A stretch of 64,000 nucleotides of DNA from Christiangramia sp. (GTDB lineage: Bacteria > Bacteroidota > Bacteroidia > Flavobacteriales > Flavobacteriaceae): NCBI RefSeq assembly GCF_029937855.1, contig NZ_JAPYPC010000009.1:1-64000 (forward strand), given 5' to 3'. The position numbers and the translations under genes are program-made. The notes under the pieces were generated by a model, which made no database searches, was not told the origin of the DNA, and saw only the letters and a list, made by a program, of their open reading frames with translations. The stretch's first letter is position 1; every line of letters begins with the position of its first letter. Positions 26,429-35,098 of the stretch are shown piece by piece.

Positions 26429-27271
26429 CTATTTAAAAATACTTTTACTGAATTCCTTTTTTGCAATAACCGCCTCATCTTTCAGTTCTATAAGGTTGAT
26501 TTGGGGATTATTAAAAATATGGACTTCAGAACTTCCGTTAGCCCTGATTTCAAGAGAATCTGTGGTGTTTATCTTTACTTCTGAATCTCCCTGTGCCAGA
26601 ACATTAGCTTTGATCGAAGTAAGGTTTTCACCATCAAATTTTGAGGATTGATCTGCTCGAATTATAAAATCTTGAATATCCCCATCTATCCTGGCGGAAG
26701 CCTTTTCATAGATATCCACATTGAAAACAGGGGAGTTTATCAGTGCTTCAGTTTTAGAAGACTGGTTTAACTGGCAGGAAACTTCCGAGGCAGTGACATT
26801 TAATTTAGATTCCGCATCATCACCCTGGATAAGGGTAAAAGTCTTCGCAGTTAAAGTTAAAAATGCTTTGGCGTCTTTCCTGGTTTCTAATTGAAAATCA
26901 CCTAAATAAAGATCCTGAAGAGAAGAAATTTCTACCTTTCCTGCCACGTTAATATTTTTTAAGGTATCAGAGAAAGTGATCCTTAATTCCTGCTTTTTTG
27001 TTCTGCTAAATTCCTTTATTGGTTTAATATGGAGTACGCCGTCTATAACCTCAGTTTGAATAAGATCGTGCAAATTGTCATCTGCTTCGATCTCCAGCAT
27101 AGGCCTGGAACCCTTTAAAATACCAATTTCAAATTCTCCCTTTGCCTGGATGGAATGGAATGAGGTAAGATTATATTGTTCGGTTTTTACGTTTCTGCTG
27201 CCTTTTACTTTATCCTGTGCATTACTGGAGAATAGTACAACCAACAAAATTAATGGTAGTTTCTTGATCAT
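26429..27271 (-). CDS. DUF2807 (head GIN domain) exported protein
   Basis: A 280-residue exported protein; signal peptide about residues 1-18 (LLVVLFSSNAQ). The remaining sequence consists of repeated strands (KIEISSLQDL-like, AKGEFEIGI, TLIQGDDAESK, RADQSSKFDG, AQGDSEVKI), the right-handed beta-helix pattern of DUF2807, often called the head GIN domain. These proteins are common in Bacteroidota near PspC/DUF4097-type genes, as here. Role unknown; probably cell envelope. It follows a terminator of the PspC operon, so it may be a separate unit. Confidence 0.8.
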   Translation of the reverse strand: MIKKLPLILLVVLFSSNAQDKVKGSRNVKTEQYNLTSFHSIQAKGEFEIGILKGSRPMLEIEADDNLHDLIQTEVIDGVLHIKPIKEFSRTKKQELRITFSDTLKNINVAGKVEISSLQDLYLGDFQLETRKDAKAFLTLTAKTFTLIQGDDAESKLNVTASEVSCQLNQSSKTEALINSPVFNVDIYEKASARIDGDIQDFIIRADQSSKFDGENLTSIKANVLAQGDSEVKINTTDSLEIRANGSSEVHIFNNPQINLIELKDEAVIAKKEFSKSIFK

Positions 27272-27299
27272 TTATAAATTTTAATTTTACCAAAGATAG

Positions 27300-27321
27300 A
27301 AAAAGCCTCCGATTGGAGGCT
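27300..27321 (-). terminator. Terminator of the PadR-PspC operon
   Basis: Stem AGCCTCC (27304-27310) with GGAGGCT (27315-27321) and a GATT loop. On the minus strand it is followed by TTTTTC, a U-tract. Confidence 0.82.
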
Positions 27322-27336
27322 CTAATTATAAGTAGA

Positions 27337-27492
27337 TTAGCTATCGAGTATTTTTTGCCTTACTTCGAGATGTTGAAAAATCTCAATAGACTGTTTTTTA
27401 AATTCGGTATGAGCTGTTTTGGGATTTTCCAGCTGATGGCCAAATAAGACGCCTATGATAAAACTTATTACAAGGTTGATTAGTGTGCTCAT
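27337..27492 (-). CDS. 51-residue small membrane protein, last gene of the PspC operon
   Basis: A short reading frame of 51 residues from ATG 27492 to TAA 27337-27339. Residues 3-18 (TLINLVISFIIGVLFG) form one hydrophobic segment, followed by a charged helix (HTEFKKQSIEIFQHL). It starts two bases after the PspC stop codon and ends just before the operon terminator, which supports it as a real cotranscribed gene. The single membrane helix plus amphipathic tail resembles small accessory proteins of stress-sensor complexes; function unknown. Confidence 0.55.
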   Translation of the reverse strand: MSTLINLVISFIIGVLFGHQLENPKTAHTEFKKQSIEIFQHLEVRQKILDS

Positions 27493-27494
27493 GA

Positions 27495-29255
27495 TTAGTT
27501 GTTTATTTCAATTCCGTTGCTATCAATTTTAACACGCCTCACTTTTTGATCGTTCACTTCTATACCTTGATCATCTATTCGAATGTTCATTTCTTCACCA
27601 TTCACGTTTATTCTTCCGTTAAAGTCATCAGAGGTATCCCAGTCTTCTTCTTCCTCATCCCAGGTGTCGTCATCGCTATCCCAGCTATCTGTAGGACAGT
27701 CTTCACAGATGGTTTCCCCATCTATGATTCGTAAAAAATGACCTTCCTGGCCGTTTTTCAGAATGTCTCCGTAATAATCCTGGTTGCTGTGAAATGAATA
27801 TGTATTATCATCTGCATAGAGTGTCGTACCTTCAGGAAGAAATAGCGTTACCTGTACTTCCTGGTCACGATAACCATATTTAGAGTCTGATGTGAGATAG
27901 CCATCCAGTAATAGTTCATTACCTATTAAACTAGTAGAGTAATTGATGTTTTCAGCTCTTTCTTTAGCATCTTTAAAGTTTTTACCTTCAGCAAACTTCT
28001 CGATTTTTAAAGAAGCTACGGAATCTTTAGTAGATTTTACGACCAACCTAATATCTCTTCCGTAGACAATGCGATTATCATTTTCATCATATTCTACTCT
28101 GAAATCTGAACTTCTATATAAATTGCTGGAATATTCAGGATTACTTCTCATCCTTAAAAACAGCGTATCCTTCGCGCTTATATTCAGTTTTTCTGTAGTA
28201 GCCGTTTCTCCGTCAAATGCTCTGTTAGTAGCCTGACCTATTCCTATTACTGTTAACCCGATGACGGAAATTAACCAAACTCCCAGTAAAGTTAATAAAG
28301 CAACTCTACCTATAGATTTCAGGTTTTTAACCAGGATCTTCAATCCTAACACAAAAAGGAAAAAGAACGGAATTCCTACAGCAAAAAATGCAAGTAAAGA
28401 GATTAACCATATTGGAGCTCCGCTATTTACCATGTCTATATAATCTGTCCATGGTGCGTCAATGATTCCAAAAGTTCCTACCGCAAAGAGACCTACAAAA
28501 AGGCCTATCAAAGTAGTTCCCGCAATTAGCAATAATAGAATACCTATGAATTTTACGAATAGTTTCAGACAGAACTTGATAATATCACCAAGGGTTGTAG
28601 CGGCTGAGGTGGCTCCGGCGCTTGCCTTCTTACCATATTTACCGTAGTCTACACTTTTTACACTCTCTGAAACATCATGAAAACCCTCACGTATCTTTCT
28701 TTCTATATTGCTGACGGTTACCTCCTCTCCGCGCATAGCCAGTTTATCGGCTGTTGTCTTTGCTTCCGGAACGAAAATCCAGAAAGCGATATAGATTAGT
28801 ACAAACGCTCCACTTGAAAAGATGGTAAGTAAGATCCATAGTAATCGTACCCATATTGCTTCAATTCCCAGGTAATGCCCAAGTCCTGAAGAAACACCAC
28901 CTACAAATCCGTTTTCGGTGTCACGAAATAATTGCTTTCCAACCGTTTTTGTAGATTTTGTTCTACTAGGTTCATCGTCGAAGATCTCTTCATCTACCAT
29001 ATAATCTTCAGGTTGCCCCATAATGGTGATAACTTCTTCAACTTCTTTTATGCTGATTACCTGACGGTCATCCTTTCTTTTTTCGCTAAATAATTCAGCA
29101 ATACGAGCCTCGATATCTGAGATGATCTCATCACGACCCTGTGTATTCGAAAAGGAATGCTTTATAGCCTCCAGATAACGCTGTAGTCTGGCATATGCAT
29201 CCTCATCTATATGAAAGAAAATGCCGGCAAGATTTATATTTACTGTCTTATTCAT
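27495..29255 (-). CDS. PspC-domain membrane protein
   Basis: A 586-residue membrane protein. The N-terminal 100 residues are cytoplasmic with acidic helices. Residues about 105-170 are a PspC domain (LFRDTENGFVGGVSSGLGHYLGI followed by a hydrophobic hairpin). Further membrane segments lie near 225-340. The C-terminal 240 residues are exported and end in a very acidic tail (DDDTWDEEEEDWDTSDD). PspC-type proteins sense envelope stress in other bacteria. Its start overlaps the PadR stop by eight bases, so the regulator controls its own operon with this likely effector. Confidence 0.85.
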   Translation of the reverse strand: MNKTVNINLAGIFFHIDEDAYARLQRYLEAIKHSFSNTQGRDEIISDIEARIAELFSEKRKDDRQVISIKEVEEVITIMGQPEDYMVDEEIFDDEPSRTKSTKTVGKQLFRDTENGFVGGVSSGLGHYLGIEAIWVRLLWILLTIFSSGAFVLIYIAFWIFVPEAKTTADKLAMRGEEVTVSNIERKIREGFHDVSESVKSVDYGKYGKKASAGATSAATTLGDIIKFCLKLFVKFIGILLLLIAGTTLIGLFVGLFAVGTFGIIDAPWTDYIDMVNSGAPIWLISLLAFFAVGIPFFFLFVLGLKILVKNLKSIGRVALLTLLGVWLISVIGLTVIGIGQATNRAFDGETATTEKLNISAKDTLFLRMRSNPEYSSNLYRSSDFRVEYDENDNRIVYGRDIRLVVKSTKDSVASLKIEKFAEGKNFKDAKERAENINYSTSLIGNELLLDGYLTSDSKYGYRDQEVQVTLFLPEGTTLYADDNTYSFHSNQDYYGDILKNGQEGHFLRIIDGETICEDCPTDSWDSDDDTWDEEEEDWDTSDDFNGRINVNGEEMNIRIDDQGIEVNDQKVRRVKIDSNGIEINN

Positions 29256-29592
29256 GGTTCTTCTTTTTTTGATTGGTTACGATGTTAACTGCTGTTTGCA
29301 ATTCATCCCAGGTTACGGTAAGTTCCCTAAGAAATATTTTTCCTGTTTCAGTAAGACCATAATATTTTCTTGGTGGTCCACTGGTTGACTCTTCCCAACG
29401 ATAATTGAGCAGTCCTGCGTTCTTAAGCCTGGTTAGAAGAGGGTAAATTGTGCCCTCAACAACTAACAACTTTGCGTCTTTTAAGGTATCCAGAATCTCT
29501 GCTACATAGGCATCTTCATCCCGTAGAACTGAAAGAATACAGTATTCCAATACACCCTTACGCATTTGGGCTTTGGTATTTTCAATCTTCAT
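29248..29592 (-). CDS. PadR-family transcription regulator
   Basis: A 114-residue winged-helix repressor of the short (type 2) PadR class. The N-terminal part MRKGVLEYCILSVLRD, the wing RLKNAGLLNYRWEESTSGPPRKYYGLTETG and the C-terminal dimer helix fit well. Such regulators usually repress their own operon. It overlaps both neighbours (4 bp upstream, 8 bp downstream). A palindrome placed next to the predicted operon promoter (30301-30313) is a good candidate operator. Confidence 0.88.
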   Translation of the reverse strand: MKIENTKAQMRKGVLEYCILSVLRDEDAYVAEILDTLKDAKLLVVEGTIYPLLTRLKNAGLLNYRWEESTSGPPRKYYGLTETGKIFLRELTVTWDELQTAVNIVTNQKKKNHE

Positions 29593-30125
29593 AGTGTTTG
29601 TTTTTGGGTGTCATTAAACTGTTCATTTTTTGATTGATTTTGATGATTGGTTAAATCCGGTTTTTCCGAATTCAAAAAATTGATGGTTAATGGATAATTG
29701 TAAAGTTCTCCGTCGTTCGCTTTAATACTTGCAGTAATCACCGCGAAGAGTTCCAGAACAAAAAGACCTAATAATAATATTCCTAAAATGGCTATTATAA
29801 TGATGAAAGGCAAGGCATCAGAAAACTTATCTATTACGAATGAATCCTGTTCGAAAAATAGGGGTTCTCCAATGGTAAATTTCATTCCAAAGTAAAGAAA
29901 GGTTGCAGCGCCAATAGCAAGTAAGAATATCATGTAGAGGAAAGTGCTTATCTGAAAGTTCAGAGCATTTCTTCCGTGATGATCTACAAACGGATCCTGC
30001 TTGCGCGAGAGCCATAACAGCATTGGAAATATGAAATTTCCAAGTGGAATGAAATATTTTGTGAATACCGACAGATGAAGTACGGTAGCCAGGGTTTTAT
30101 TTTGATCGACGTTTTCAGTGGTCAT
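29589..30125 (-). CDS. DUF4870 membrane protein
   Basis: A 178-residue membrane protein. The segment HLSVFTKYFIPLGNFIFPMLLW followed by DPFVDHHGRNALNFQISTFLYM is the DUF4870 (Tic20-like) signature, with three or four hydrophobic segments. Its stop overlaps the PadR start by four bases (ATGA). Gene order small protein, DUF4870, PadR, PspC, small protein indicates one envelope operon. The C-terminal tail (about 155-178) is polar and Asn/Gln-rich. Confidence 0.8.
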   Translation of the reverse strand: MTTENVDQNKTLATVLHLSVFTKYFIPLGNFIFPMLLWLSRKQDPFVDHHGRNALNFQISTFLYMIFLLAIGAATFLYFGMKFTIGEPLFFEQDSFVIDKFSDALPFIIIIAILGILLLGLFVLELFAVITASIKANDGELYNYPLTINFLNSEKPDLTNHQNQSKNEQFNDTQKQTL

Positions 30126-30147
30126 ATTGATGCGATTTAAATTCTAT

Positions 30148-30276
30148 TTATAAGAATATTGTAGTTAGAAAGTAGATATATATAAAGGCGGTTGCCAAAT
30201 ATATTTGAGTTCTTGTAATTAATGCAGCGTCTTTTTTTGGAACCGCTACAACCTGATTTTGAGATGATTTTTTCAT
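30148..30276 (-). CDS. 42-residue small membrane protein, first gene of the PadR operon
   Basis: ATG 30276 to TAA 30148-30150, 42 residues: a basic N terminus (MKKSSQNQVVAVPKKDA) followed by one hydrophobic helix (IYLATAFIYIYFLTTIFL). It is placed between the predicted operon promoter and the DUF4870 gene, 22 bp upstream of the latter. The layout suggests a real leader-proximal small membrane protein, but no family was recognised and chance cannot be excluded for such a short frame. Confidence 0.45.
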   Translation of the reverse strand: MKKSSQNQVVAVPKKDAALITRTQIYLATAFIYIYFLTTIFL

Positions 30277-30300
30277 GATAATTTAGATTGATGATTATAT

Positions 30301-30352
30301 AACCTATTAGGTTCTTATGCAAATATATGTCTAAAAGAAGGTATTATGCAAA
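30301..30352 (-). promoter_or_regulatory. Promoter with palindromic operator for the PadR operon
   Basis: On the minus strand TATATTTG (30327-30320) matches TAnnTTTG exactly, and TTTG (30352-30349) stands 21 bases upstream as the -33 element. Just downstream of the -7 element lies the perfect palindrome AACCTATTAGGTT (30301-30313), around the expected transcript start. This is a suitable site for repression by the PadR protein. Confidence 0.6.
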
Positions 30353-30441
30353 ACAAAGTACTAAAATTTAACAAATATTTAAGAATAAGCAAGTGGAACA
30401 TATTTCCTACTTTTATAAAAAACCAATCAAAAGCCTTTTAA

Positions 30442-30906
30442 ATGAAGCTCTCTCCCTCAAAATTGAATTCCTTCTTAATGTTGAAACTACCAAGTGCCTG
30501 GTTATGTGGCGTAAGGGTTAGACATATAGATCAAACTGAATGTGAAGTGGGTGTAAAACACCGGTGGATCAATCAGAATCCTTTTAATTCCATGTATTTT
30601 GCGGTACAGGCTATGGCGGCAGAGTTAAGTACAGGAGCCCTGGTAATGAATAAAATTCAGGAATCTAATGCAAAGATCTCCATGCTGGTGGCACAGAACA
30701 AAGCAAGCTTCTCTAAAAAGGCTACAGGAAAAATAAAATTTTCTTGTTATGATGGTAAAAAAGTAAACGAGGCTTTGAAGAATACGATAGAAACGGGAGA
30801 AGGGCAGACCTTCTGGATGAAATCTGTTGGATTAAATGAAGAGGGCATAGAAGTCTCTATTTTTGAATTTGAATGGACGATAAAAATGAAAAGCTCTAAG
30901 CTTTAA
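30442..30906 (+). CDS. DUF4442 hotdog-fold protein
   Basis: A 154-residue protein of the DUF4442 family, a thioesterase-like hotdog fold (NPFNSMYFAVQAMAAELSTGALV as the central helix). Family members lack a proven substrate, though PaaI-like acyl-CoA thioester hydrolysis is plausible. No signal peptide, so cytoplasmic. It is upstream of the TIGR00266 gene with a 76-bp gap that contains an inverted repeat. Confidence 0.8.
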   Translation: MKLSPSKLNSFLMLKLPSAWLCGVRVRHIDQTECEVGVKHRWINQNPFNSMYFAVQAMAAELSTGALVMNKIQESNAKISMLVAQNKASFSKKATGKIKFSCYDGKKVNEALKNTIETGEGQTFWMKSVGLNEEGIEVSIFEFEWTIKMKSSKL

Positions 30907-30952
30907 GCTTAAATTTTTATACATGAGAAGTTAACTAACCTTGCTTAGAGCT
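30891..30952. repeat. Inverted repeat between two colinear genes
   Basis: AAGCTCTAAG (30891-30900) pairs perfectly with CTTAGAGCTT (30943-30952), overlapping the end of the DUF4442 gene. The arms also contain AAGCTTTAAGCTT. The 42-base loop is large for a terminator, so its role is unclear. Confidence 0.4.
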
Positions 30953-30982
30953 TAAAGCTTTGAGCCGAAAACTATCAAAATA

Positions 30983-31783
30983 ATGAATGCACACGAAATA
31001 GACTATCGAATTTACGGAGAGGAAATGCAATATGTAGAACTGGAGCTTGATCCACAGGAAGCTGTAATTGCAGAAGCCGGTAACTTTATGATGATGGATG
31101 ACGGTATTAAAATGGATACCATATTTGGTGATGGGTCTAAGCAAAATGAAGGTTTCCTGGGAAAAGTACTTGGAGCAGGTAAACGCTTGCTTACCGGTGA
31201 GAGTCTTTTTATGACTATTTTTTCTAATGAAATTCAGGGAAAGAAAAAGATCAGTTTTGCTTCTCCTTATCCCGGTAAGGTTATTCCTATTGATCTAACA
31301 AGATTCAATGGCAAGTTTATCTGCCAAAAAGATGCTTTTCTGTGTGCTGCCAAAGGAGTTTCCATTGGTATAGAATTCAGTCGAAAACTGGGAAGAGGTT
31401 TTTTTGGTGGTGAAGGTTTTATTATGCAAAAAGTAGAAGGTGATGGGATGGCTTTTGTACATTCAGGAGGGACAATGGCTGAAAAAGAACTGCAGCCCGG
31501 AGAAAAACTAAAAGTAGATACAGGTTGTATCATTGGTTTCACGCAAACCGTAGATTATGATATTGAATTCGTAGGAGGTATTCGAAATACGCTCTTTGGG
31601 GGAGAAGGCTTATTTTTCGCAACCTTAACCGGACCAGGAACTGTTTATATTCAATCTTTACCCTTTAGCAGACTTGCCAGCAGAATCCATCAGGCGGCTC
31701 CCCAGGGCGGAGGTAAAGACAAGGGAGAAGGTAGTATTCTAGGCGGAATTGGAGATGTTATAAGTGGAGATAACAGGTTTTAA
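30983..31783 (+). CDS. TIGR00266 / AIM24-family protein
   Basis: A 266-residue protein without signal peptide. The N-terminal part YVELELDPQEAVIAEAGNFMMMD, the central SCKDAFLCAAKGVSIG-like region and LFGGEGLFFATLTGPGTVYIQSLPF define TIGR00266, a double-stranded beta-helix of the tryptophan RNA-binding attenuator-like/AIM24 type. The C-terminal 30 residues are Gly-rich. Function is unknown in bacteria; homologs occur near envelope or stress genes. Confidence 0.85.
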   Translation: MNAHEIDYRIYGEEMQYVELELDPQEAVIAEAGNFMMMDDGIKMDTIFGDGSKQNEGFLGKVLGAGKRLLTGESLFMTIFSNEIQGKKKISFASPYPGKVIPIDLTRFNGKFICQKDAFLCAAKGVSIGIEFSRKLGRGFFGGEGFIMQKVEGDGMAFVHSGGTMAEKELQPGEKLKVDTGCIIGFTQTVDYDIEFVGGIRNTLFGGEGLFFATLTGPGTVYIQSLPFSRLASRIHQAAPQGGGKDKGEGSILGGIGDVISGDNRF

Positions 31784-31916
31784 ACTATTAAATTGATAAA
31801 ACAATTGTTAAAATAAAATAGATTTACTATATTTAATCGACCATAAAATTAAAACCTATAGTAAACTTCTACGCATTTTTTTGTCAACCTAACTTTAACT
31901 TAAATCATTTCAAATT

Positions 31917-32114
31917 ATGGCGAGAGCGATGTTTGAATACACCAAGACTATACTTGATAAAGTGAGTTTTGATGCCAGTCTATTCTGCAAGGAAGTAAAA
32001 AAAGCGATTCAGAGATTGCTTCCTCACGAAATTGAGGAGTTGCGATTATGGATCATAGCTTTAACCAGGCAGAATCCTGAACTAAATCAATGTTTAATTT
32101 ATTTGAATACTTAA
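31917..32114 (+). CDS. 65-residue conserved-looking protein of unknown function
   Basis: A 65-residue, mostly helical protein (FEYTKTILDKVSFDASLFCKE, then IQRLLPHEIEELRLWI). No membrane segment or known domain. The start is an ATG 133 bp downstream of the previous gene and a strong terminator follows the stop, consistent with an independent short transcription unit. Similar short helical proteins are common in Flavobacteriia, but I do not recognise the family. Confidence 0.65.
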   Translation: MARAMFEYTKTILDKVSFDASLFCKEVKKAIQRLLPHEIEELRLWIIALTRQNPELNQCLIYLNT

Positions 32115-32117
32115 CAG

Positions 32118-32143
32118 AAAGCGGCTTAAAAGGCCGCTTTTTT
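32118..32143 (+). terminator. Rho-independent terminator between convergent genes
   Basis: Stem AAAGCGGC (32118-32125) with GCCGCTTT (32133-32140), then TTTT. It can serve the 65-residue gene and, from the other side, oxyR, whose stop is at 32142. Confidence 0.85.
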
Positions 32144-33104
32144 AATTATTTACCTGATACTCTTTCTTTTTGTTCAAAGGGCTTATAATCTTTACATTCT
32201 GAAAAGTAATTGCACCTTTTACCACACTGGCAATCGTTGAACGAAGAGCCTCAATGATCTGCATCTTTAATTCACTTCGGTTATAAATTAAACTTACTTC
32301 CCTTGCAGGAACGGGATCTTTAAACATCTTCAGATTTTTTTTCTCTGCTTCTTTCAATTCCAGAGTATGTAAATAGGGGAGCAGCGTCATCCCCATTCCC
32401 TCGTTGGCAAGCTTTATTAGCGTTTCAAAACTACCGCTTTCAAGTTGAAGCTGATCTCCCTCATAATCCCTGGAAGCTTTGCAAAGATTAATAATCCCAT
32501 CTTTAAAACAATGGCCATCTTCCAGTAGCAACATATTATTAATCTCCAGGTCGTCAATATCAATCTTTTCAGAACTTGCTTTTTCTTCGTTATTAGGAAT
32601 ATAAGGTACAAATGGTTCATAATACAATACATTCTCTTTGATACCTTCAACTTCAAGCGGAGTTGCCGCAATTGCAGCATCCAAATGACCTTCTTTTAGT
32701 TTTTCAATAATAGCCTCGGTATGCAATTCTTCTATTTTCAACTTGACCTTTGGATATTTCTTTATAAAATTTCCAATAAACATAGGTAGGAGCGTCGGCA
32801 TAATCGTGGGAATCACACCTAATCTGAAGATACCTCCTATAAATCCCTTTTGCTGATCTACTATATCCTGAATTCGATCGCTCTCATTCACGATATTCCG
32901 CGCCTGTTGAACTATTTTCTGGCCAACTTCTGTAAGCTGAATAGGTTTTTTTGTCCTGTCGAAAATTGTGACTTCCAGTTCTTCCTCAAGTTTTTGAATT
33001 TGCATACTTAAGGTAGGTTGGGTTACAAATACTTTTTGAGCGGCCTTGGTAAAGTTCTTATGTTCGGCTACTGCAAGTACGTAATGGAGCTGAGTAATGG
33101 TCAT
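32142..33104 (-). CDS. oxyR: LysR-family peroxide regulator OxyR
   Basis: A 320-residue LysR-type activator: winged helix about 1-60 (FTKAAQKVFVTQPTLSMQIQKLE) and a substrate-binding-like sensor domain about 90-300. From the ATG at 33104 the redox cysteines fall at Cys199 and Cys208 (GHCFKDGIINLC), the same numbering as E. coli OxyR, which supports this start over a GTG at 33125. In OxyR, peroxide forms a disulfide between these two and switches the activator on. No peroxidase gene adjoins it, so its targets lie elsewhere. Confidence 0.93.
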   Translation of the reverse strand: MTITQLHYVLAVAEHKNFTKAAQKVFVTQPTLSMQIQKLEEELEVTIFDRTKKPIQLTEVGQKIVQQARNIVNESDRIQDIVDQQKGFIGGIFRLGVIPTIMPTLLPMFIGNFIKKYPKVKLKIEELHTEAIIEKLKEGHLDAAIAATPLEVEGIKENVLYYEPFVPYIPNNEEKASSEKIDIDDLEINNMLLLEDGHCFKDGIINLCKASRDYEGDQLQLESGSFETLIKLANEGMGMTLLPYLHTLELKEAEKKNLKMFKDPVPAREVSLIYNRSELKMQIIEALRSTIASVVKGAITFQNVKIISPLNKKKEYQVNN

Positions 33105-33184
33105 ATAAGAATTTTTTATAACCACAAAGGTATAAGTATTTCTTATTTAAAACAGAATTTAACTTTGTTTTATCTATAAGGAAA

Positions 33185-33202
33185 AGGCTGTTTAGACAGC
33201 CT
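33185..33202. repeat. Solo hairpin of the AGAGGCTGTCT repeat family
   Basis: AGGCTGT (33185-33191) pairs with ACAGCCT (33196-33202), followed by CTTAAATAAAA. The outer arms match those of the 120-140-bp repeats with the inside deleted. It may act as a terminator for the DUF2141 gene. Confidence 0.6.
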
Positions 33203-33251
33203 CTTAAATAAAAATTCGGTTTTTGATTGATGAATTATGGTGGATGATTTT

Positions 33252-33668
33252 TTAGAACCGAATCTCCATTTCTGTAATAGAACCATCAAATGTAAATTTT
33301 GATTCTTCCCAAACGGGCGGTCCATAGCTCATAGAATTTCCACTGGATCCATAATTTTCCAGGGGCATACCATTCGTGTCGAAATCCATCTGATTATTAT
33401 CATTCTTATCATGCATTACCAGAATTGCATACACACCTTCAGGAATATCCTTAAAAGTAGCGGTAGCCTTTCCTTTTTCGATCTCCGCTTTTGCAGAAAA
33501 TTCTGGTTCGGCTTTCATAAAAGTTTCGGCGGTGTAAATTCCAAATTTCACATTCCCTTCAGTTCCGGTCACATTGGGAACAGTGGCCGTTATACTTCCT
33601 TTTTCTTCGGTTTGTCCATTTACCAGTGACCCTATGAACAGGGCGACTAAAACAGCGATTGTTTTCAT
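33252..33668 (-). CDS. DUF2141 exported protein
   Basis: A 138-residue exported protein with a signal peptide ending near LVNGQ (residue 19). The mature part matches DUF2141: VKFGIYTAETFMK, FKDIPEGVYAILVMHDKNDNNQMDFDTNG and the closing strands. It is an immunoglobulin-like beta sandwich with an acidic, EF-hand-like DKNDNNQMD loop that may bind calcium (inference). Stands alone; function unknown. Confidence 0.85.
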   Translation of the reverse strand: MKTIAVLVALFIGSLVNGQTEEKGSITATVPNVTGTEGNVKFGIYTAETFMKAEPEFSAKAEIEKGKATATFKDIPEGVYAILVMHDKNDNNQMDFDTNGMPLENYGSSGNSMSYGPPVWEESKFTFDGSITEMEIRF

Positions 33669-33766
33669 ATTATTATAATTTTTTGATGATGAAACAAACT
33701 TAGGCGCAAAGTTCAGTTTTCAGAAAATCTATTTACCGAACTGTAGAATATCGAAACCGAATTGTA

Positions 33767-35098
33767 TCAAAGAAGTCCCCTGGCCTTTATTTCAAGGTAT
33801 TTATTAATAGTGTTGATACTCAATTCTTTAGGCGGAGTTAATATAGTTTGAATGCCATGTCTCTGTAATTCTTTAGCCATGAGCAGCTTATCGTGAACAA
33901 ATTGTTCGGCAACCGTTTGATGTGCACTTTCGCTGAGGTTTTGGGGTGTGACTTTGGTAAGTTTGGACAATTCGGTATTCTCAAAGAAAATAACCACCAA
34001 CAGATGTTTTTTTGCTATCGCTTTTAAAAATGGCAATTGTCGCTGAAGCGCAGACATATGCTCAAAATTTGTATATAGCATTAACAAACTTCGGTGAGTG
34101 ATATGTTTTTTTACACGCGAATATAGAAGACTGAAGTCACTATCATAAAAACCAGTATCTACTTTATAAAGCGCTTCCATGATTCGGTTTAGCTGACTTA
34201 ATTTTGAGCTGGCTTTTTGTAATTTATCAATCTTTTTGGAGAAAGACAGCATCCCAACTTTATCTTTCTTTTTTAAAGCTACATTAGAAAAGGCGAGAGA
34301 GCTATTTATGGCATAATCCAGTAAACTTAAACCTTCAAATGGCATTTTCATCACCCTTCCGCAATCTATAACAGAATAAATGGGTTGTGATCTTTCATCC
34401 TGAAACTGGTTCACCATCAATTGACTGGTTTTTGCAGTCGCTTTCCAGTTGATGGTTCTTACATCGTCTCCGCGAACATATTCTTTGATCTGCTCAAATT
34501 CCATCGTATGTCCAATTCTACGGATACATTTTATGCCGTGAAGATTGATTTTTTGATCCAGCGCCATAAAATCTAATTTTTTCATCTGAATAAAGGACGG
34601 ATAGACTTTAACCGTTTGGTCTTTATTGAAAACATATCTTCTTTTGGCGAGTTTTAAAATACTTGAAATGTAGATATTCAGATTTCCGAAGATATATTCT
34701 CCTCTAGTTAAAGGTTTCAGTAAATAGTTAAAACCTGTTTTTTTATGAGCCTCAAGCACTACAGATTTAAGAAAATCTCTTTTTTGAAACTGTACCGGAA
34801 TTTCATCAATTACTTCCGCATAGACTTTAAAACCATAATTATTTCGAATATTCACTTCTACCTTGTTCTCATCTGAATTGGAGAATTTCCCGGTTAAAAT
34901 CCTATCGGCAGATATTGAAGATTTACTGTAGAGTGTAACTATATCAGTAAAAATTAAAATTACCAGGATAGACGCTAAAATCCAGGTTATACTGTATAGC
35001 CATTCAAACCAAAATGAAAGCAGGAAAAGCAGGGAAATACTAAACAGACTATAGAATACCCGTTTTCCAAAATATAATGATTTGATGCATTTTAGCAC
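33767..35098 (-). CDS. DUF58 protein (MoxR-associated)
   Basis: A 443-residue protein with two membrane segments near the N terminus (about 15-55) and a DUF58 core containing MEFEQIKEYVRGDDVRTINW. The region SVIDCGRVM and the following helix resemble a vWA domain. DUF58 proteins work together with MoxR ATPases, probably in assembling or activating membrane or metal-dependent enzymes. The GTG start (35098) overlaps the MoxR stop by one base (TAGTG). Last gene of the six-gene operon. Confidence 0.85.
   Translation of the reverse strand: MLKCIKSLYFGKRVFYSLFSISLLFLLSFWFEWLYSITWILASILVILIFTDIVTLYSKSSISADRILTGKFSNSDENKVEVNIRNNYGFKVYAEVIDEIPVQFQKRDFLKSVVLEAHKKTGFNYLLKPLTRGEYIFGNLNIYISSILKLAKRRYVFNKDQTVKVYPSFIQMKKLDFMALDQKINLHGIKCIRRIGHTMEFEQIKEYVRGDDVRTINWKATAKTSQLMVNQFQDERSQPIYSVIDCGRVMKMPFEGLSLLDYAINSSLAFSNVALKKKDKVGMLSFSKKIDKLQKASSKLSQLNRIMEALYKVDTGFYDSDFSLLYSRVKKHITHRSLLMLYTNFEHMSALQRQLPFLKAIAKKHLLVVIFFENTELSKLTKVTPQNLSESAHQTVAEQFVHDKLLMAKELQRHGIQTILTPPKELSINTINKYLEIKARGLL

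Noticed and set aside
30137-30322. 61-residue frame overlapping the small membrane protein on the same strand
   Set aside because: Its sequence lacks a plausible domain; the 42-residue frame within it has a clean basic start and membrane helix.
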